Source of the DNA: an uncultured Pelagibacteraceae bacterium
GTDB lineage: Bacteria; Pseudomonadota; Alphaproteobacteria; Pelagibacterales; Pelagibacteraceae
Direction: 5' to 3'
NCBI GenBank assembly: GCA_902560075.1
Contig: CACEKE010000001.1
Coordinates: forward strand, 1-64,000
DNA length: 64,000 nt
Shown here: positions 28,070 through 38,546 of the stretch, piece after piece
Position numbering within the stretch: the stretch's first letter is position 1
Layout: each line of letters opens with the position of its first letter
The notes under the pieces: generated by a model
Database searches by the model: none
What the model was told of the DNA's origin: nothing
Seen by the model: only the letters and a program-made list of their open reading frames with translations
Made by a program: the position numbers and the translations under genes

Positions 28070-28344
28070 TGTTCATAATTAATTGTCCTTATTGTGGTGA
28101 ACGAGATCAAACAGAATTTTCGTGCGGAGGTGAAGCTCATATAGAAAGACCAAAACAGCCAACTGAGTTAAGTGACGATCAATGGGCTGAATATCTATTT
28201 ATGAGGAAAAATATTAAAGGTGTGCAGTTTGAAAGATGGAACCATGCCCACGGATGTAGAAAATGGTTTAATATGGTAAGAGATACTTCTAATGACAAAA
28301 TTCAAGCGGTTTATAAGATGGGGGAAAAACCTCCAGTTAAATAA
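28069..28344 (+). CDS. soxD: Sarcosine oxidase delta subunit
   Basis: The 91-residue protein has the SoxD zinc site: NCPYCGERDQTEFSCGGEAH (4-23) and HAHGCRKWF near 69-77. The delta subunit binds zinc and stabilises the alpha/beta interface. Overlaps soxB by one base and ends two bases before soxA, consistent with a tightly coupled operon. Confidence 0.96.
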   Translation: MFIINCPYCGERDQTEFSCGGEAHIERPKQPTELSDDQWAEYLFMRKNIKGVQFERWNHAHGCRKWFNMVRDTSNDKIQAVYKMGEKPPVK

Positions 28345-28346
28345 TT

Positions 28347-31300
28347 ATGTCAAAAAATTTAAGAATAAATAAAAATAATTTTATAGATCAAACAACAAGA
28401 ATTTCGTTTAAATTTAATGGTCAAAAACTCTTTGGATATAAAGGTGATACATTGGCATCAGCATTGTTAGCCAATAATATTCATTTGGTTGGGAGAAGTT
28501 TCAAATACCATCGTCCAAGAGGAATAATGACATGTGGTTCTGAAGAGCCTAATGCAATAGTACAAATCGGAAATGATCCTTCATTTACAGATCCTAACGT
28601 TAGAGCAACTGAAATTGAACTATATGAAGGTTTAGATGCATCAAGTCAAAACTGTTGGCCAAGTGTAAATTTCGACATTGGAGGAATAAATAATTTTCTA
28701 TCCCCTCTACTGCCTGCTGGATTTTACTATAAAACTTTTATGTGGCCTGCAAGTTTTTGGGAAAAATATGAGTATTTTATTAGACACTCGGCTGGTCTTG
28801 GTAAATCACCCACAAAATCCGATCCAGATATTTATGATCATCAGTATTCACATTGTGATGTATTAGTTGTTGGTGGGGGTATTTCAGGAATTATATCAGC
28901 AAAATTGTCGGCAGAAAAAGGTTTAGATACAATCTTAATCGATGATAAAAGTTTTTTAGGAGGTTCAACAATATTTCAAGAAAATGAATGCTATAAAATT
29001 AATAGTGTTAATTCAAATAAATGGTTAGCTAATGAAATAGAAAGTTTGAAAAACTATCCAAATTTGCTTATCAAGAATAGAACTAGTCTTGCTGCTTTTC
29101 ATGGGTACAATTACTTATTAGCTAGAGAAAATTTAACTGATCATTTAAGTATTAATGAGAGAAAAGGCAAAGTAAGACAAAGATTGTGGAAAATCAGAGC
29201 TAAAAAAGTAATTATAGCATCCGGATCTATTGAAAGACCATTAATATTTAGTAACAACGATAGACCTGGAATTATACTTTCATCCTCAATCAAAAAATAT
29301 ATCGATTATTATGGTGTCAAAACTGGAGAAAATATTTCACTTTTTACTAACAATGACACTGCATATGAAACTGCAATATCTCTTTATAAAAGTGGAGTCA
29401 AAGTAAATGTAATTGTGGATATTCGTAAAAATTCAGACTCCTTAATTGTAAAAGAAGCATTAGATTTGGGGTTAAAAGTATTATGGGAGTCAACAGTCGT
29501 AGATACCCAAGGATATAAAAGAATTAAATCATTTGAAGTAATGAAACTCTCAGACGACGGTAATAATGTTGTAGGAGATAGATCTAAATATAATTGTGAT
29601 TGCTTAGGTATTTCAGGTGGTTGGACTCCTATGGTTCACCTGTTTACACAATCTGGTGGAAAATTAAAATTTAGAAATGATGATAATGTGTTTATACCTG
29701 ATGAAAATAAAACTCCTTCAAATCAAATCAGTGTTGGATCATGCAATGGTGAATTTAAATTAAATGAGATCGTAGTTAATACTATTGAAAATTTAAAAAG
29801 TTTTCTAAGTTTAAGTAACTCGTGCTATGATGGAATTAAAATTATTTGTCCAGATGAAAAATCAAAAAGAAATATTTGGCTACTACCCTCAGATAAACCT
29901 ATTGGGAAAACAAAACCATTTTTAGATTTTCAAAATGATTCTACTGCTAAAGATGTTAAACTTGCGTTACGAGAGGGATTTAAATCAATAGAACATGTAA
30001 AAAGGTATACAACTACTGGAATGGGTACTGATCAAGGAAAATTATCTAATATGCATGCATTAGGTATTATCGCAGATACTACAGGCACAAATATGGGTGA
30101 ACTTGGAACTACAACTTTCAGACCACCTTATACACCTTTAACATTTGGAGCAATTGTAGGAAGAAATGTAGGAGAATTTTTTGACCACACAAGAAAAACT
30201 GCAATCCACAACTGGCATGTAAAAAATAAGGCGGAATTTGAAAATGTAGGTCAGTGGAAGCGACCTTGGTATTTTCCAAAAAATGGTGAAAATATGCATC
30301 AAGCTGTTCAAAGAGAAAGTAAAGCAGCTAGAGATAGCGCAGGTATATTAGATGCATCAACACTAGGAAAAATTGATATCCAGGGAACTGATGCTTCAGA
30401 ATTTTTAAATAGAATTTATACTAATACTTGGTCAAAACTTGAAATAGGCAAGTGTAGGTATGGATTAATGCTTAATGAAGACGGTATGGTTTATGATGAT
30501 GGTGTAACAACAAGACTTGGTGAAAATCATTATATAATGACAACTACGACTGGAGGAGCAGCAAATGTTTTATCTAAGCTGGAAGATTATCTACAAACAG
30601 AGTGGCCAGAATTAGATGTTTATTTGACTACAGTAACCGATCAATACTCAACAATTAGTATTTGTGGTCCTAACTCAAAAAAAATACTTGCTAAAATTGT
30701 TCCAGGTCTTGATTTATCAGACAATAATTTTCCTCATATGTCATTTAAAAATACTAAAATAAGCAATGTAAATTGCCGAATAATGAGAATAAGTTTTACA
30801 GGAGAACACAGCTACGAGATAAATATTCAATCAAATTATGCAGAAGATGTGTGGATTAAATGTATGGAAGCTGGAAAAGAATTTAATTTAACACCTTACG
30901 GTACTGAAACAATGCACCTTTTAAGAGCTGAAAAAGGATTTATAATTACAGGTCAAGATACTGATGGTACATTAACCCCTTCAGATTTACAAATGGATTG
31001 GATTATAGGAAAAAAGAAATTTGATTTTATTGGCAAGAGATCACTTTATAGAAGTGATACAATTAGAGAGGATAGAAAACAATTAGTTGGTCTTTTAACA
31101 GAGGATCCAAAAGAAGTTTTGGAAGAAGGAGCACAATTAGTTGAAAATATCAACAAAAAGCCTATCGAAATGTTAGGACATGTCACCTCTAGTTATTTCA
31201 GCCCTAATTTAAATAAATCAATAGCCCTTGCGGTTGTTAAAAGTGGAAAGAAACTTAAAGGTAAAAAACTTATAGTACCGATGGAAAATAAAAATATAAA

Positions 31301-31358
31301 TGTAACAATAACCGACACCGTGTTTTACGATAAAGAAAATAAGAGACTAAATGCTTAG
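28347..31358 (+). CDS. soxA: Sarcosine oxidase alpha subunit (heterotetrameric)
   Basis: The 1003-residue protein has an N-terminal ferredoxin-like segment (about 15-100, with GYKGDTLASALLANN and SFKYHRPRGIMTCG), a dinucleotide-binding domain (DVLVVGGGISGIISAKL, about 170-186), and a C-terminal glycine-cleavage-T/DMGDH-like folate domain from about residue 600. The C-terminal domain binds tetrahydrofolate and captures the methyl of sarcosine as methylene-tetrahydrofolate. Overlaps soxG by eight bases. Full length for the family. Confidence 0.97.
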   Translation: MSKNLRINKNNFIDQTTRISFKFNGQKLFGYKGDTLASALLANNIHLVGRSFKYHRPRGIMTCGSEEPNAIVQIGNDPSFTDPNVRATEIELYEGLDASSQNCWPSVNFDIGGINNFLSPLLPAGFYYKTFMWPASFWEKYEYFIRHSAGLGKSPTKSDPDIYDHQYSHCDVLVVGGGISGIISAKLSAEKGLDTILIDDKSFLGGSTIFQENECYKINSVNSNKWLANEIESLKNYPNLLIKNRTSLAAFHGYNYLLARENLTDHLSINERKGKVRQRLWKIRAKKVIIASGSIERPLIFSNNDRPGIILSSSIKKYIDYYGVKTGENISLFTNNDTAYETAISLYKSGVKVNVIVDIRKNSDSLIVKEALDLGLKVLWESTVVDTQGYKRIKSFEVMKLSDDGNNVVGDRSKYNCDCLGISGGWTPMVHLFTQSGGKLKFRNDDNVFIPDENKTPSNQISVGSCNGEFKLNEIVVNTIENLKSFLSLSNSCYDGIKIICPDEKSKRNIWLLPSDKPIGKTKPFLDFQNDSTAKDVKLALREGFKSIEHVKRYTTTGMGTDQGKLSNMHALGIIADTTGTNMGELGTTTFRPPYTPLTFGAIVGRNVGEFFDHTRKTAIHNWHVKNKAEFENVGQWKRPWYFPKNGENMHQAVQRESKAARDSAGILDASTLGKIDIQGTDASEFLNRIYTNTWSKLEIGKCRYGLMLNEDGMVYDDGVTTRLGENHYIMTTTTGGAANVLSKLEDYLQTEWPELDVYLTTVTDQYSTISICGPNSKKILAKIVPGLDLSDNNFPHMSFKNTKISNVNCRIMRISFTGEHSYEINIQSNYAEDVWIKCMEAGKEFNLTPYGTETMHLLRAEKGFIITGQDTDGTLTPSDLQMDWIIGKKKFDFIGKRSLYRSDTIREDRKQLVGLLTEDPKEVLEEGAQLVENINKKPIEMLGHVTSSYFSPNLNKSIALAVVKSGKKLKGKKLIVPMENKNINVTITDTVFYDKENKRLNA

Positions 31359-31914
31359 TTTTAACTCACCAATTAAAGAAGAAAAAAAATATAATGATTT
31401 AAAAATTGTAGAAATTGAGCCAACTATAAAAATTAATTTAAGAAGTAATAAAAGAGAATTTTCAACAAAAATTGGAAAAATATTGTCTATTTTGCCTCCT
31501 AACGAAGCAAATACTTCATCAGGTAATGAAAATTATAATTTGCTATGGTTAAGCCCTGATGAATGGCTTGTATATTCAAACAATATCAATCACACATTGG
31601 ATAATCAAATAGAGTTAGAGAATAATTTATTTAACGAAATATCTAAGCTAAATCAAGGAGCTGTTACTAATGTATCCGACCATTGGGTGATGATTAATTT
31701 AAAAGGTAGTAAAACATTTGATTTACTTTCAAAAAGCTGTCCTTTTAATTTTAAAGATTTCAAAAATAAGAAAGGCTCAGTGGTTCAAACTGTTTTAAAC
31801 CATGTAGATGTAATAATTCATAATAAAGATGAGAATGATTTAAACCTATTCGTAAGAAGATCGTTTTCAGAGGATTTATGGTTGTGGATTAATGATAGCG
31901 CTCGTTTTCTCTAA
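31351..31914 (+). CDS. soxG: Sarcosine oxidase gamma subunit
   Basis: The 187-residue protein fits the SoxG family: LLWLSPDEWLVYS (about 64-76), VTNVSDHWVMINLKG (about 107-121), DLLSKSCPFNF (about 126-136) and a final VRRSFSEDLWLWI. It is the fourth subunit of the heterotetramer and makes structural contacts. Diverged but supported by motifs and operon position. Its last 39 bases overlap the convergent MATE gene. Confidence 0.9.
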   Translation: MLSFNSPIKEEKKYNDLKIVEIEPTIKINLRSNKREFSTKIGKILSILPPNEANTSSGNENYNLLWLSPDEWLVYSNNINHTLDNQIELENNLFNEISKLNQGAVTNVSDHWVMINLKGSKTFDLLSKSCPFNFKDFKNKKGSVVQTVLNHVDVIIHNKDENDLNLFVRRSFSEDLWLWINDSARFL

Positions 31915-33237
31915 GCGGCTTTTTAAATAAATAATTAGTATACTTAAATAAATACCTGAGAATAACCAATTTACAGCAGCCCAAATCCAAAAAAAGATCT
32001 CAAAACTTGCATTTATGTACTTTGCAAGCACAAAAACCATCACTGGATTTAATCCATTTCTAAATAAATTAGATATCATTGCATATTCAGCTTTTTTAAT
32101 AGCCATAAATAATCCATTAGATAGAAAAAAAATAGGATAAGCAGGCAAAATAAATGCACAAATTTTTAAATACCTAGATCCATAATCTATAACCGTAATA
32201 TCAGAAGAAAATATACTAATGATTAAATCAGATAATATAAACAACATCGAGCCTGATATAATCATTATAAAAAATGAGTATTTGATCGAAGTGAAATACG
32301 CTTCTTTTACTCTATTAAAATTTTTAGCTCCAAAATTTTGTGAAATAATTGATATAATCGCGGTATTTATTCCTAATATTGGTAATAGTACTACTTGTTC
32401 TATTCTTGTCCCTACCCCATATCCAGCAACTGCATATTCACCTGAAATACCAATGTAAGCTAGAACAATTGCTGCCGTAATAGAGTATGCAAAAATTGAT
32501 ACTACAATCGGCATTGCTGTAAAAAAAATATTAATAAAATAATATATTTTTGGAATTAAATGCTCTCTAAGAATTTCTTTTATTCTATCATTTTTTAAAA
32601 CTTTCAAAAAAATAATTATAAACGCAATTAATTGAGATACTATGGTTGAAATAGCAATACCTTTTACACCATATGCTGGAAAAAAAAATAAACCAAATAT
32701 TAATATTGGATTTAAAATTAAATTAACGAAGAAAGATAAGATCAATACATTTCTATATGTTTTTGTATCTCCCTCTGCATGTAGTAAAGAATTTAGAGCA
32801 ACAACTAATATAAATAATATTGAGCCAGCAAATATTATATCAGTATATTCAAGTCCTAATTTCGTTACCTCTGGAGTTGTTACCATCAATTGAAAGATTT
32901 TTTCAGAAAAGTTTAAACCTATAAAGCTAATAATAAGTGATAAAATAATTGCAAAGTAAATAATATGAGTAAAATAATTTAATATATTCTTTATATTTTT
33001 TTCACCAATACTATTTCCTATCAAAGATGTACCAGCAACAGTTACTCCTATAGAGGACGCCACAATTATAAAATAAATTGGAAATGATTTACTTAAAGCT
33101 GCTAAAGCTTCAGGAGATATCATTCCTGCATAAAATGTATCAACTATATTATATAAAGTTTGAAATAACATTCCTACCATTGCTGGTAATGCAAGCTTGC
33201 GAACTAAGATTGGAATTTTATCTTTAAGTAAATCCAA
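31876..33237 (-). CDS. MATE-family multidrug/sodium exporter
   Basis: The protein of about 453 residues has 12 predicted membrane spans in two bundles and the family start DLLKDKIPILVRKLALPAMVGMLFQTLYNIVDTF. MATE proteins export cationic compounds using H+ or Na+ gradients. I prefer the TTG at 33237 because GGGAGA lies six bases before it and it begins one base after trhO ends; an ATG at 33285 would add 16 residues and overlap trhO by 47 bases. The substrate is unknown. Its 3' end overlaps soxG by 39 bases. Confidence 0.88.
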   Translation of the reverse strand: MDLLKDKIPILVRKLALPAMVGMLFQTLYNIVDTFYAGMISPEALAALSKSFPIYFIIVASSIGVTVAGTSLIGNSIGEKNIKNILNYFTHIIYFAIILSLIISFIGLNFSEKIFQLMVTTPEVTKLGLEYTDIIFAGSILFILVVALNSLLHAEGDTKTYRNVLILSFFVNLILNPILIFGLFFFPAYGVKGIAISTIVSQLIAFIIIFLKVLKNDRIKEILREHLIPKIYYFINIFFTAMPIVVSIFAYSITAAIVLAYIGISGEYAVAGYGVGTRIEQVVLLPILGINTAIISIISQNFGAKNFNRVKEAYFTSIKYSFFIMIISGSMLFILSDLIISIFSSDITVIDYGSRYLKICAFILPAYPIFFLSNGLFMAIKKAEYAMISNLFRNGLNPVMVFVLAKYINASFEIFFWIWAAVNWLFSGIYLSILIIYLKSRLEKTSAIINPQP

Positions 33238-33238
33238 A

Positions 33239-34138
33239 TTAAATCTCCCTTTGATGAAAATATTTTTTACCAGATTTTTTTGCAATTTTTATTTGTTTTT
33301 GTCGCATTCTAAACCTCTGTAACTGCTTGTTTGTCAATTTATTGTAACAATTAGGGCAGGATACACCCTCTTCAAAATTTTTAGACTTAGTATCAGCTTT
33401 TGTAATAGGTTCTCTGCATCCTGCGCAAATACTTAGGTTGCCTGGTTTTAGACTATGTTTAATTGAAACTCTATTATCAAAAACAAAACAATCCCCTTTC
33501 CAATAACTATCCGTTTTATTTATTTTATCTAAGTAATTTATTATGCCGCCCTTTAATTGATAAACATTTTTAAAACCTTTATTTCTTAAATAATAGCTTG
33601 CTTTTTCACACCTGATTCCACCAGTACAAAACATACCAATTTTTTGATTTTTTTTAAGTGTTTTAAAAAAATTTGGAAACTCTCTGAAACTGTTTAATTT
33701 TGGATTAATAGAACCTTTAAATGTACCGACTTTAAATTCGAAGTTTTTTCTAGTATCAATCAATATAGTATCTTTTCTATTAATAAATTTATTCCATTCG
33801 TGCGGTGTTAATTCATTATCTGAAATCTTTTTCTTAATTTCTATACCTAAAGGTACTACTTCTTTTTTAATTTTGATTTTACCTTTATGAAATGGTTGAA
33901 ATTTATACTTAGTTAAGTTTTCATTATTAAATTTATTAATATTAAAAATTTTTTTTAAGCTTTTAATAATGTTATCAAGTCTATTTGTTTTAAAACTTAT
34001 AGTTCCATTTAATCCTTCGTTTGATATTATAATAGTTCCTCTGATATCATTTTTTGTAAATAAACTATCCAAATTTTTTTTTTTTGATTTTAAAGTAGTT
34101 AATTTTTTGAATTTATAAAAACCAAATATGCTATACAT
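33239..34138 (-). CDS. trhO: tRNA uridine(34) hydroxylase of the rhodanese family (TrhO/YceA)
   Basis: The 299-residue protein has an N-terminal acylphosphatase-like domain (IRGTIIISNEGLNGTISF, 32-49), a central rhodanese domain with DTRKNFEFKVGTFKGS and catalytic Cys in MFCTGGIRCEKAS (about 167-179), and a C-terminal cysteine region (CAGC ... CPNC). These match TrhO, which hydroxylates uridine 34 of certain tRNAs without oxygen-dependent iron chemistry. It overlaps the O-methyltransferase gene by one base. Confidence 0.94.
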   Translation of the reverse strand: MYSIFGFYKFKKLTTLKSKKKNLDSLFTKNDIRGTIIISNEGLNGTISFKTNRLDNIIKSLKKIFNINKFNNENLTKYKFQPFHKGKIKIKKEVVPLGIEIKKKISDNELTPHEWNKFINRKDTILIDTRKNFEFKVGTFKGSINPKLNSFREFPNFFKTLKKNQKIGMFCTGGIRCEKASYYLRNKGFKNVYQLKGGIINYLDKINKTDSYWKGDCFVFDNRVSIKHSLKPGNLSICAGCREPITKADTKSKNFEEGVSCPNCYNKLTNKQLQRFRMRQKQIKIAKKSGKKYFHQREI

Positions 34139-34794
34139 TATTTTTTTCTACAAACAGATAAACCATCGCCAATTGGCAAAATTAAGCTCTCTACACGATT
34201 ATCATCTTTTATAAATTTATTAAATTCTCTTATTTTTAGTGTTAATCTATCGTTTTTATTTTGATCAGCAACATCACCATACCACAGGACATTATCTACA
34301 ACTATAATCCCATTGTTATTTAATATATTAAGGGAATTATTAAAATAATTTATATAATTTTCTTTATCTGCATCTATAAATATAAAATCAAATTTTTTTT
34401 TTTGATAATGTAAATCGTCTAATGATACAATAGCGTTATTTATTAAAAGATTAATTTTATTATCTATCTTTGCTTTTTTAAAAAAACTCATAGCTACATC
34501 AGAAGTATCTTTATTTTTATCTAAAGCTGTTAATTTGCTATTTTCATCCATCGCTAAACCCATTGTTAAAGCACTTAACCCTGTAAATGTTCCAATTTCT
34601 AAAATATTTTTAGGTTTAATAATTTTGACAATTAAATGTAAAAAGTGGCATTGACTTATAGAAATTTGCATTTTTTTAATTTCACCAAGAGTTTCATTGT
34701 ATTTAATTATTTCATATTGAACTGGATGTAATTTAATTGAGTGACTATTAATATATTCTTCGATTTGATAGTTTAGATTTAGATTTGAACCCAT
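34138..34794 (-). CDS. SAM-dependent O-methyltransferase, caffeoyl-CoA type
   Basis: The 218-residue class I methyltransferase shows ILEIGTFTGLSALTMGLAM (about 59-77, SAM site), DFIFIDADKENYINYF (about 136-151) and VDNVLWYGDV (about 166-175, metal ligand). Bacterial members include tRNA 5-methoxyuridine synthase TrmR. Its placement next to trhO, which makes the 5-hydroxyuridine at tRNA position 34, makes a TrmR-like role plausible. This is inference from context. Confidence 0.85.
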   Translation of the reverse strand: MGSNLNLNYQIEEYINSHSIKLHPVQYEIIKYNETLGEIKKMQISISQCHFLHLIVKIIKPKNILEIGTFTGLSALTMGLAMDENSKLTALDKNKDTSDVAMSFFKKAKIDNKINLLINNAIVSLDDLHYQKKKFDFIFIDADKENYINYFNNSLNILNNNGIIVVDNVLWYGDVADQNKNDRLTLKIREFNKFIKDDNRVESLILPIGDGLSVCRKK

Positions 34795-34795
34795 A

Positions 34796-36262
34796 TTAGT
34801 TGAGTTTTTTCTTTAAAATTTCATTAACTAGCTGAGGATTTGCCTTTCCATTAGATTGTTTCATGACTTGACCTACAAAAAACCCGAATAATTTATCTTT
34901 TCCTAATTTATAGGCTTCAACGTTTTTAGGGTTATCTGAAATGACTTTATCTATAATCTTCTCCAATTCTTTTGGATCACTTTGTTGTTTTAAACCTTTT
35001 TCCTCAACTATTTTTTTTGGGTCTTTGCCACTATCAGCCATAATTTCAAAAACATTTTTTGCAATTTTTCCAGAAATAGTACCATCTTTTATTAGATTAA
35101 TAAGTTTTGCTAAATTTTCTGATGTAATAGGGCTCTCTGTAATTTCTATACTTTTGTTATTTAATAAGGCAAATAATTCTCCAGTGATCCAATTTGTTGC
35201 AAGTTTTACATCAGAATTTTTTGAAACATCCTCAAAATATTTTGAGGTCTCTATATCAGATACAAGAATATTAGCCTCATAGGGCGATAAATTGAATTTT
35301 TCAATAAACCTTTTCTTTTTTTCATCCGGTAATTCAGGAATTTCTTTTTTAATTTCGTTTATAAAATCATCATTTAACTCCAAAGGTAAAAGGTCTGGAT
35401 CTGGAAAGTATCTGTAATCATGAGCGTCCTCTTTTGTACGCATTGATCGTGTTTCATTTTTTTTTGTATCAAATAATCTTGTCTCTTGATCTATTGATCC
35501 ACCCTCCTCTAATATATCAACTTGTCTATTTGCTTCATAATCAATTGCCATCTGCATAAATTTAATAGAGTTTACATTTTTAATTTCACACCTTGTGCCA
35601 AGTTCAGTTTCACCTTTTTTTCTTACAGATACGTTAACATCAGCTCTTAAAGAGCCCTCCTGCATATTTCCATCACAAGTGCCAAGATATCTCATAATTG
35701 ATCTTAATTTTTTTATATAGGCATTAACTTCATCTAAGGATCTTAAATCAGGTTTGCTTACTATTTCCATTAATGCTACCCCCGATCTATTTAAATCGAC
35801 CAATGTATTTTGAGGGTCAATATCATGTATGCTTTTGCCAGCATCCTGCTCTAAATGTAGTCGCTCAATTCCTATCATTTTTTCTCCATCTGGCATATCC
35901 AATGTGACAGAACCCTCTCCTACTATTGGATTTTTATATTGGGAAATTTGATAGCCTTGTGGTAAATCGGCATAAAAATAATTTTTTCTATCAAATATAG
36001 ATTTATTATTTATTTTTGCATTTAATCCAATTCCAGTTTTAATAGCTTGTTTGATACAAAATTCATTTATTACCGGCAACATTCCTGGAAAGGCAGCGTC
36101 TACTAAACTAACTTGTGTGTTGGGTTCTGAACCAAATTTTGTTGGTGATGATGAAAATAATTTAGATTCTGATAGTACTTGGGCGTGCACCTCGAGACCA
36201 ATTATTACCTCATATTCCTTATCATCTCTTAAGATTAAATATTCTTTAATTTGATCACTCAT
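34796..36262 (-). CDS. gatB: Aspartyl/glutamyl-tRNA amidotransferase subunit B
   Basis: The 488-residue protein has [21 protein letters not shown] (19-39), [20 protein letters not shown] (about 86-105), [18 protein letters not shown] (about 273-290) and a C-terminal helical YqeY-like tail. GatCAB converts misacylated Glu-tRNA(Gln) and Asp-tRNA(Asn) to the amides. Overlaps gatA by four bases; order C-A-B. It starts one base before the methyltransferase gene. Confidence 0.98.
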   Translation of the reverse strand: MSDQIKEYLILRDDKEYEVIIGLEVHAQVLSESKLFSSSPTKFGSEPNTQVSLVDAAFPGMLPVINEFCIKQAIKTGIGLNAKINNKSIFDRKNYFYADLPQGYQISQYKNPIVGEGSVTLDMPDGEKMIGIERLHLEQDAGKSIHDIDPQNTLVDLNRSGVALMEIVSKPDLRSLDEVNAYIKKLRSIMRYLGTCDGNMQEGSLRADVNVSVRKKGETELGTRCEIKNVNSIKFMQMAIDYEANRQVDILEEGGSIDQETRLFDTKKNETRSMRTKEDAHDYRYFPDPDLLPLELNDDFINEIKKEIPELPDEKKKRFIEKFNLSPYEANILVSDIETSKYFEDVSKNSDVKLATNWITGELFALLNNKSIEITESPITSENLAKLINLIKDGTISGKIAKNVFEIMADSGKDPKKIVEEKGLKQQSDPKELEKIIDKVISDNPKNVEAYKLGKDKLFGFFVGQVMKQSNGKANPQLVNEILKKKLN

Positions 36263-37716
36263 TTAATCCACCAGTCATTTATATGATTTTTATATCCAAT
36301 ATTTTTTTCAATTGAATATGCAATATTCAAAATGTTTTGTTCATCAAATGCCTTTCCAATAATCTGTAGTCCTAAAGGAAATCCGTTATTATCATGACCT
36401 GCAGGTATTGAGATTGCGGGTAAGCCAGCTAAATTTATAGGAACGGTGAAAATATCATTTAAATACATTGAAACAGGATCATTTAATTTTTCTCCTATTT
36501 TAAACGCTGAACTAGGTGTAGATGGGGTTAAAATAGCGTCTACTTTTTTATAAGCCTCATCAAAATCATTTTTAATTAATCTTCTTACTTTTTGTGCTTT
36601 AAGATAATAAGCATCATAATAACCAGAGGATAAAACATATGTACCAATCATAATTCTTCTTTTAACTTCGTCACCAAAACCCTCTGATCTTGTTTTTTCA
36701 TACATATCAATTAAATTTTCACCTTTAGATCTAAAGCCATATTTAACACCATCATATCTTGCTAAATTTGAAGAGGCCTCTGCAGGTGCAACAATATAAT
36801 AAGTGGGTAATGCGTAGTTAGTATTTGGAAGTGATATATCTATTACATCACCTCCATTATCTTTAATAATTTTAATTCCTTTCTCCCAAAGATCCTCTAT
36901 TTCTTTTGGCATTCCATCAACTTTATACTCTTTTGGTATACCAATTTTTTTACCCTTTATATTTTCGTTTAAATCATTTAGGTAATTACCTCTTGTAAAT
37001 TCAACAGAGGTGGAATCTTTTGTATCAAAAGAGCTCATTACTTCTAAAAGCAATGCACAATCTTTTACATCGTGTGTCATAGGTCCTGCTTGATCTAAAG
37101 ATGAAGCAAAAGCAACTATTCCATATCTGGAACAACTACCATAAGTTGGTTTTAGGCCAACAGTTCCGGTGAAAGATGCAGGTTGTCTTATAGAGCCACC
37201 TGTGTCAGTTCCAATTGTTGCAGGTGTTAATTTGGCTGCAAGTGCTGCAGAAGATCCACCAGATGATCCTCCCGGTACTAAATTTTCTGAGATAGGATTC
37301 TGAACATTGCCATAATTGCTTGTTTCATTTGAAGAACCCATTGCAAATTCATCACAATTTAATTTTCCAATTATTATACCGCCATGATCTATGATATTTT
37401 GTGTTACGGTTGACTCGTAAGTAGGAATAAAATTTTCTAAAATTTTACTCCCTGCTGTAGTCCTCAAATTTTTAGTACAAAATAGATCTTTAACTGCTAA
37501 AGGGATACCAGGTATTTTTTTATTAAAGTCTGGTTTTTCATCAAACTCTTTGGCACTATTTAAGGCATTATCAAAATTGTCTGTAATATATGAATTTAAT
37601 TTACTAGATTTTTTTGATCTATTAATAAACGCCTCAGTTATTTCTTTTGAAGACAATTTTTTATTTTTAATTTTATCTACTAGATCACATAATTTTAAAT
37701 TATTTATTTCAGACAT
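36259..37716 (-). CDS. gatA: Aspartyl/glutamyl-tRNA amidotransferase subunit A
   Basis: The 485-residue amidase has the Ser-cisSer-Lys triad: Lys in [11 protein letters not shown] (about 72-82), [13 protein letters not shown] (about 149-161) and [13 protein letters not shown] (about 169-181). It makes ammonia from glutamine for GatB. Overlaps gatC by one base and gatB by four. Full length. Confidence 0.98.
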   Translation of the reverse strand: MSEINNLKLCDLVDKIKNKKLSSKEITEAFINRSKKSSKLNSYITDNFDNALNSAKEFDEKPDFNKKIPGIPLAVKDLFCTKNLRTTAGSKILENFIPTYESTVTQNIIDHGGIIIGKLNCDEFAMGSSNETSNYGNVQNPISENLVPGGSSGGSSAALAAKLTPATIGTDTGGSIRQPASFTGTVGLKPTYGSCSRYGIVAFASSLDQAGPMTHDVKDCALLLEVMSSFDTKDSTSVEFTRGNYLNDLNENIKGKKIGIPKEYKVDGMPKEIEDLWEKGIKIIKDNGGDVIDISLPNTNYALPTYYIVAPAEASSNLARYDGVKYGFRSKGENLIDMYEKTRSEGFGDEVKRRIMIGTYVLSSGYYDAYYLKAQKVRRLIKNDFDEAYKKVDAILTPSTPSSAFKIGEKLNDPVSMYLNDIFTVPINLAGLPAISIPAGHDNNGFPLGLQIIGKAFDEQNILNIAYSIEKNIGYKNHINDWWIK

Positions 37717-38003
37717 TACTCGACTACCTTAGGTACTACAAAAAAATCTTTATTTTTTTCTGGGGAATTTTTTAAAATATCCTCTCGAATATTTTTAGAC
37801 TCAATTTTATCTCTTCTTAATTTTAAAGTTGTTTCTGCTACTGAGGTTAAAGGCTCAGTCTTGCTAGTATCTAACTCATTTAGTTTTTCAATAAATTTAA
37901 ATATTGAGTTTAGATCATTGGTTAGCCTTTTTGCCTTCTCCTCTTCTATTGATATTCTTGAAAGTTTTGAAATATGCTTTACTGTTTTAAGATCTATTGT
38001 CAT
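37716..38003 (-). CDS. gatC: Aspartyl/glutamyl-tRNA amidotransferase subunit C
   Basis: The 95-residue helical protein has VKHISKLSRISIEEEKAKRLTNDLNSIFKFIEKLNELDTS (8-47) and RRDKIESKN (about 69-77), the GatC pattern. It stabilises the GatA-GatB complex. First gene of gatCAB. Divergent from ruvX across 45 bases. Confidence 0.96.
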   Translation of the reverse strand: MTIDLKTVKHISKLSRISIEEEKAKRLTNDLNSIFKFIEKLNELDTSKTEPLTSVAETTLKLRRDKIESKNIREDILKNSPEKNKDFFVVPKVVE

Positions 38004-38048
38004 ATGATAAGAATATTGAAAACTACCATTTAATCTAAAAAATACAAT

Positions 38049-38504
38049 ATGGTCACTTTAGATGAACTTAAAGATAAATTAGCAAGTAACGCTAGATTAA
38101 TCGGTTTAGATTTAGGAACAAAACGCATAGGTATAGCTATATGTGACGATAAAAGAAAAATAGCATCTCCATACAAAACAATTGAATACAAAAATATGGA
38201 GTATTTGGTGAAAGAATTAAAAAATATTATAAAAGACAACAATATTTTTGCAGTAATAATTGGTAATCCTATAAATATGGATGGTTCCTTTGGAAAAAGC
38301 GCTCAATCAATAAACGACAAGGCAAAAGTTATCGAGAAAGAATTAGATTTGATAATTGCCATGTGGGATGAAAGACTTTCAACATCCGGTGCGTTTAATA
38401 TATCAAGCAATTTAGATATAAATTTTTCTAAAAAGAAAAAAAATATAGATGAAAAAGCTGCTGCTTTTATACTTCAGGGAGCGTTAGATTATTTAAATAA
38501 TTAA
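38049..38504 (+). CDS. ruvX: Putative pre-16S rRNA nuclease/Holliday junction resolvase YqgF family
   Basis: The 151-residue RNase H-fold protein has LIGLDLGTKRIGIAICD (17-33), VIIGNPINMDG (about 74-84) and WDERLSTSGAF (about 111-121), carrying the acidic catalytic residues. Members mature 16S rRNA 5' ends; an earlier name refers to Holliday junction resolution. It is divergent from gatC, a frequent alphaproteobacterial neighbour, and precedes pyrB. Confidence 0.95.
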   Translation: MVTLDELKDKLASNARLIGLDLGTKRIGIAICDDKRKIASPYKTIEYKNMEYLVKELKNIIKDNNIFAVIIGNPINMDGSFGKSAQSINDKAKVIEKELDLIIAMWDERLSTSGAFNISSNLDINFSKKKKNIDEKAAAFILQGALDYLNN

Positions 38505-38507
38505 AGC

Positions 38508-38536
38508 TTGCACTAATCTATTAATAGAGTTATAGA
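38508..38536 (+). promoter_or_regulatory. Candidate sigma-70 promoter of pyrB
   Basis: TTGCAC (38508-38513) and TATAGA (38531-38536) are separated by exactly 17 bases. The pyrB ATG is at 38547, ten bases after the -10, so transcription would begin only a few bases before the start codon. No Shine-Dalgarno sequence is visible. Confidence 0.5.
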
Positions 38537-38546
38537 GTTTGTTTTA

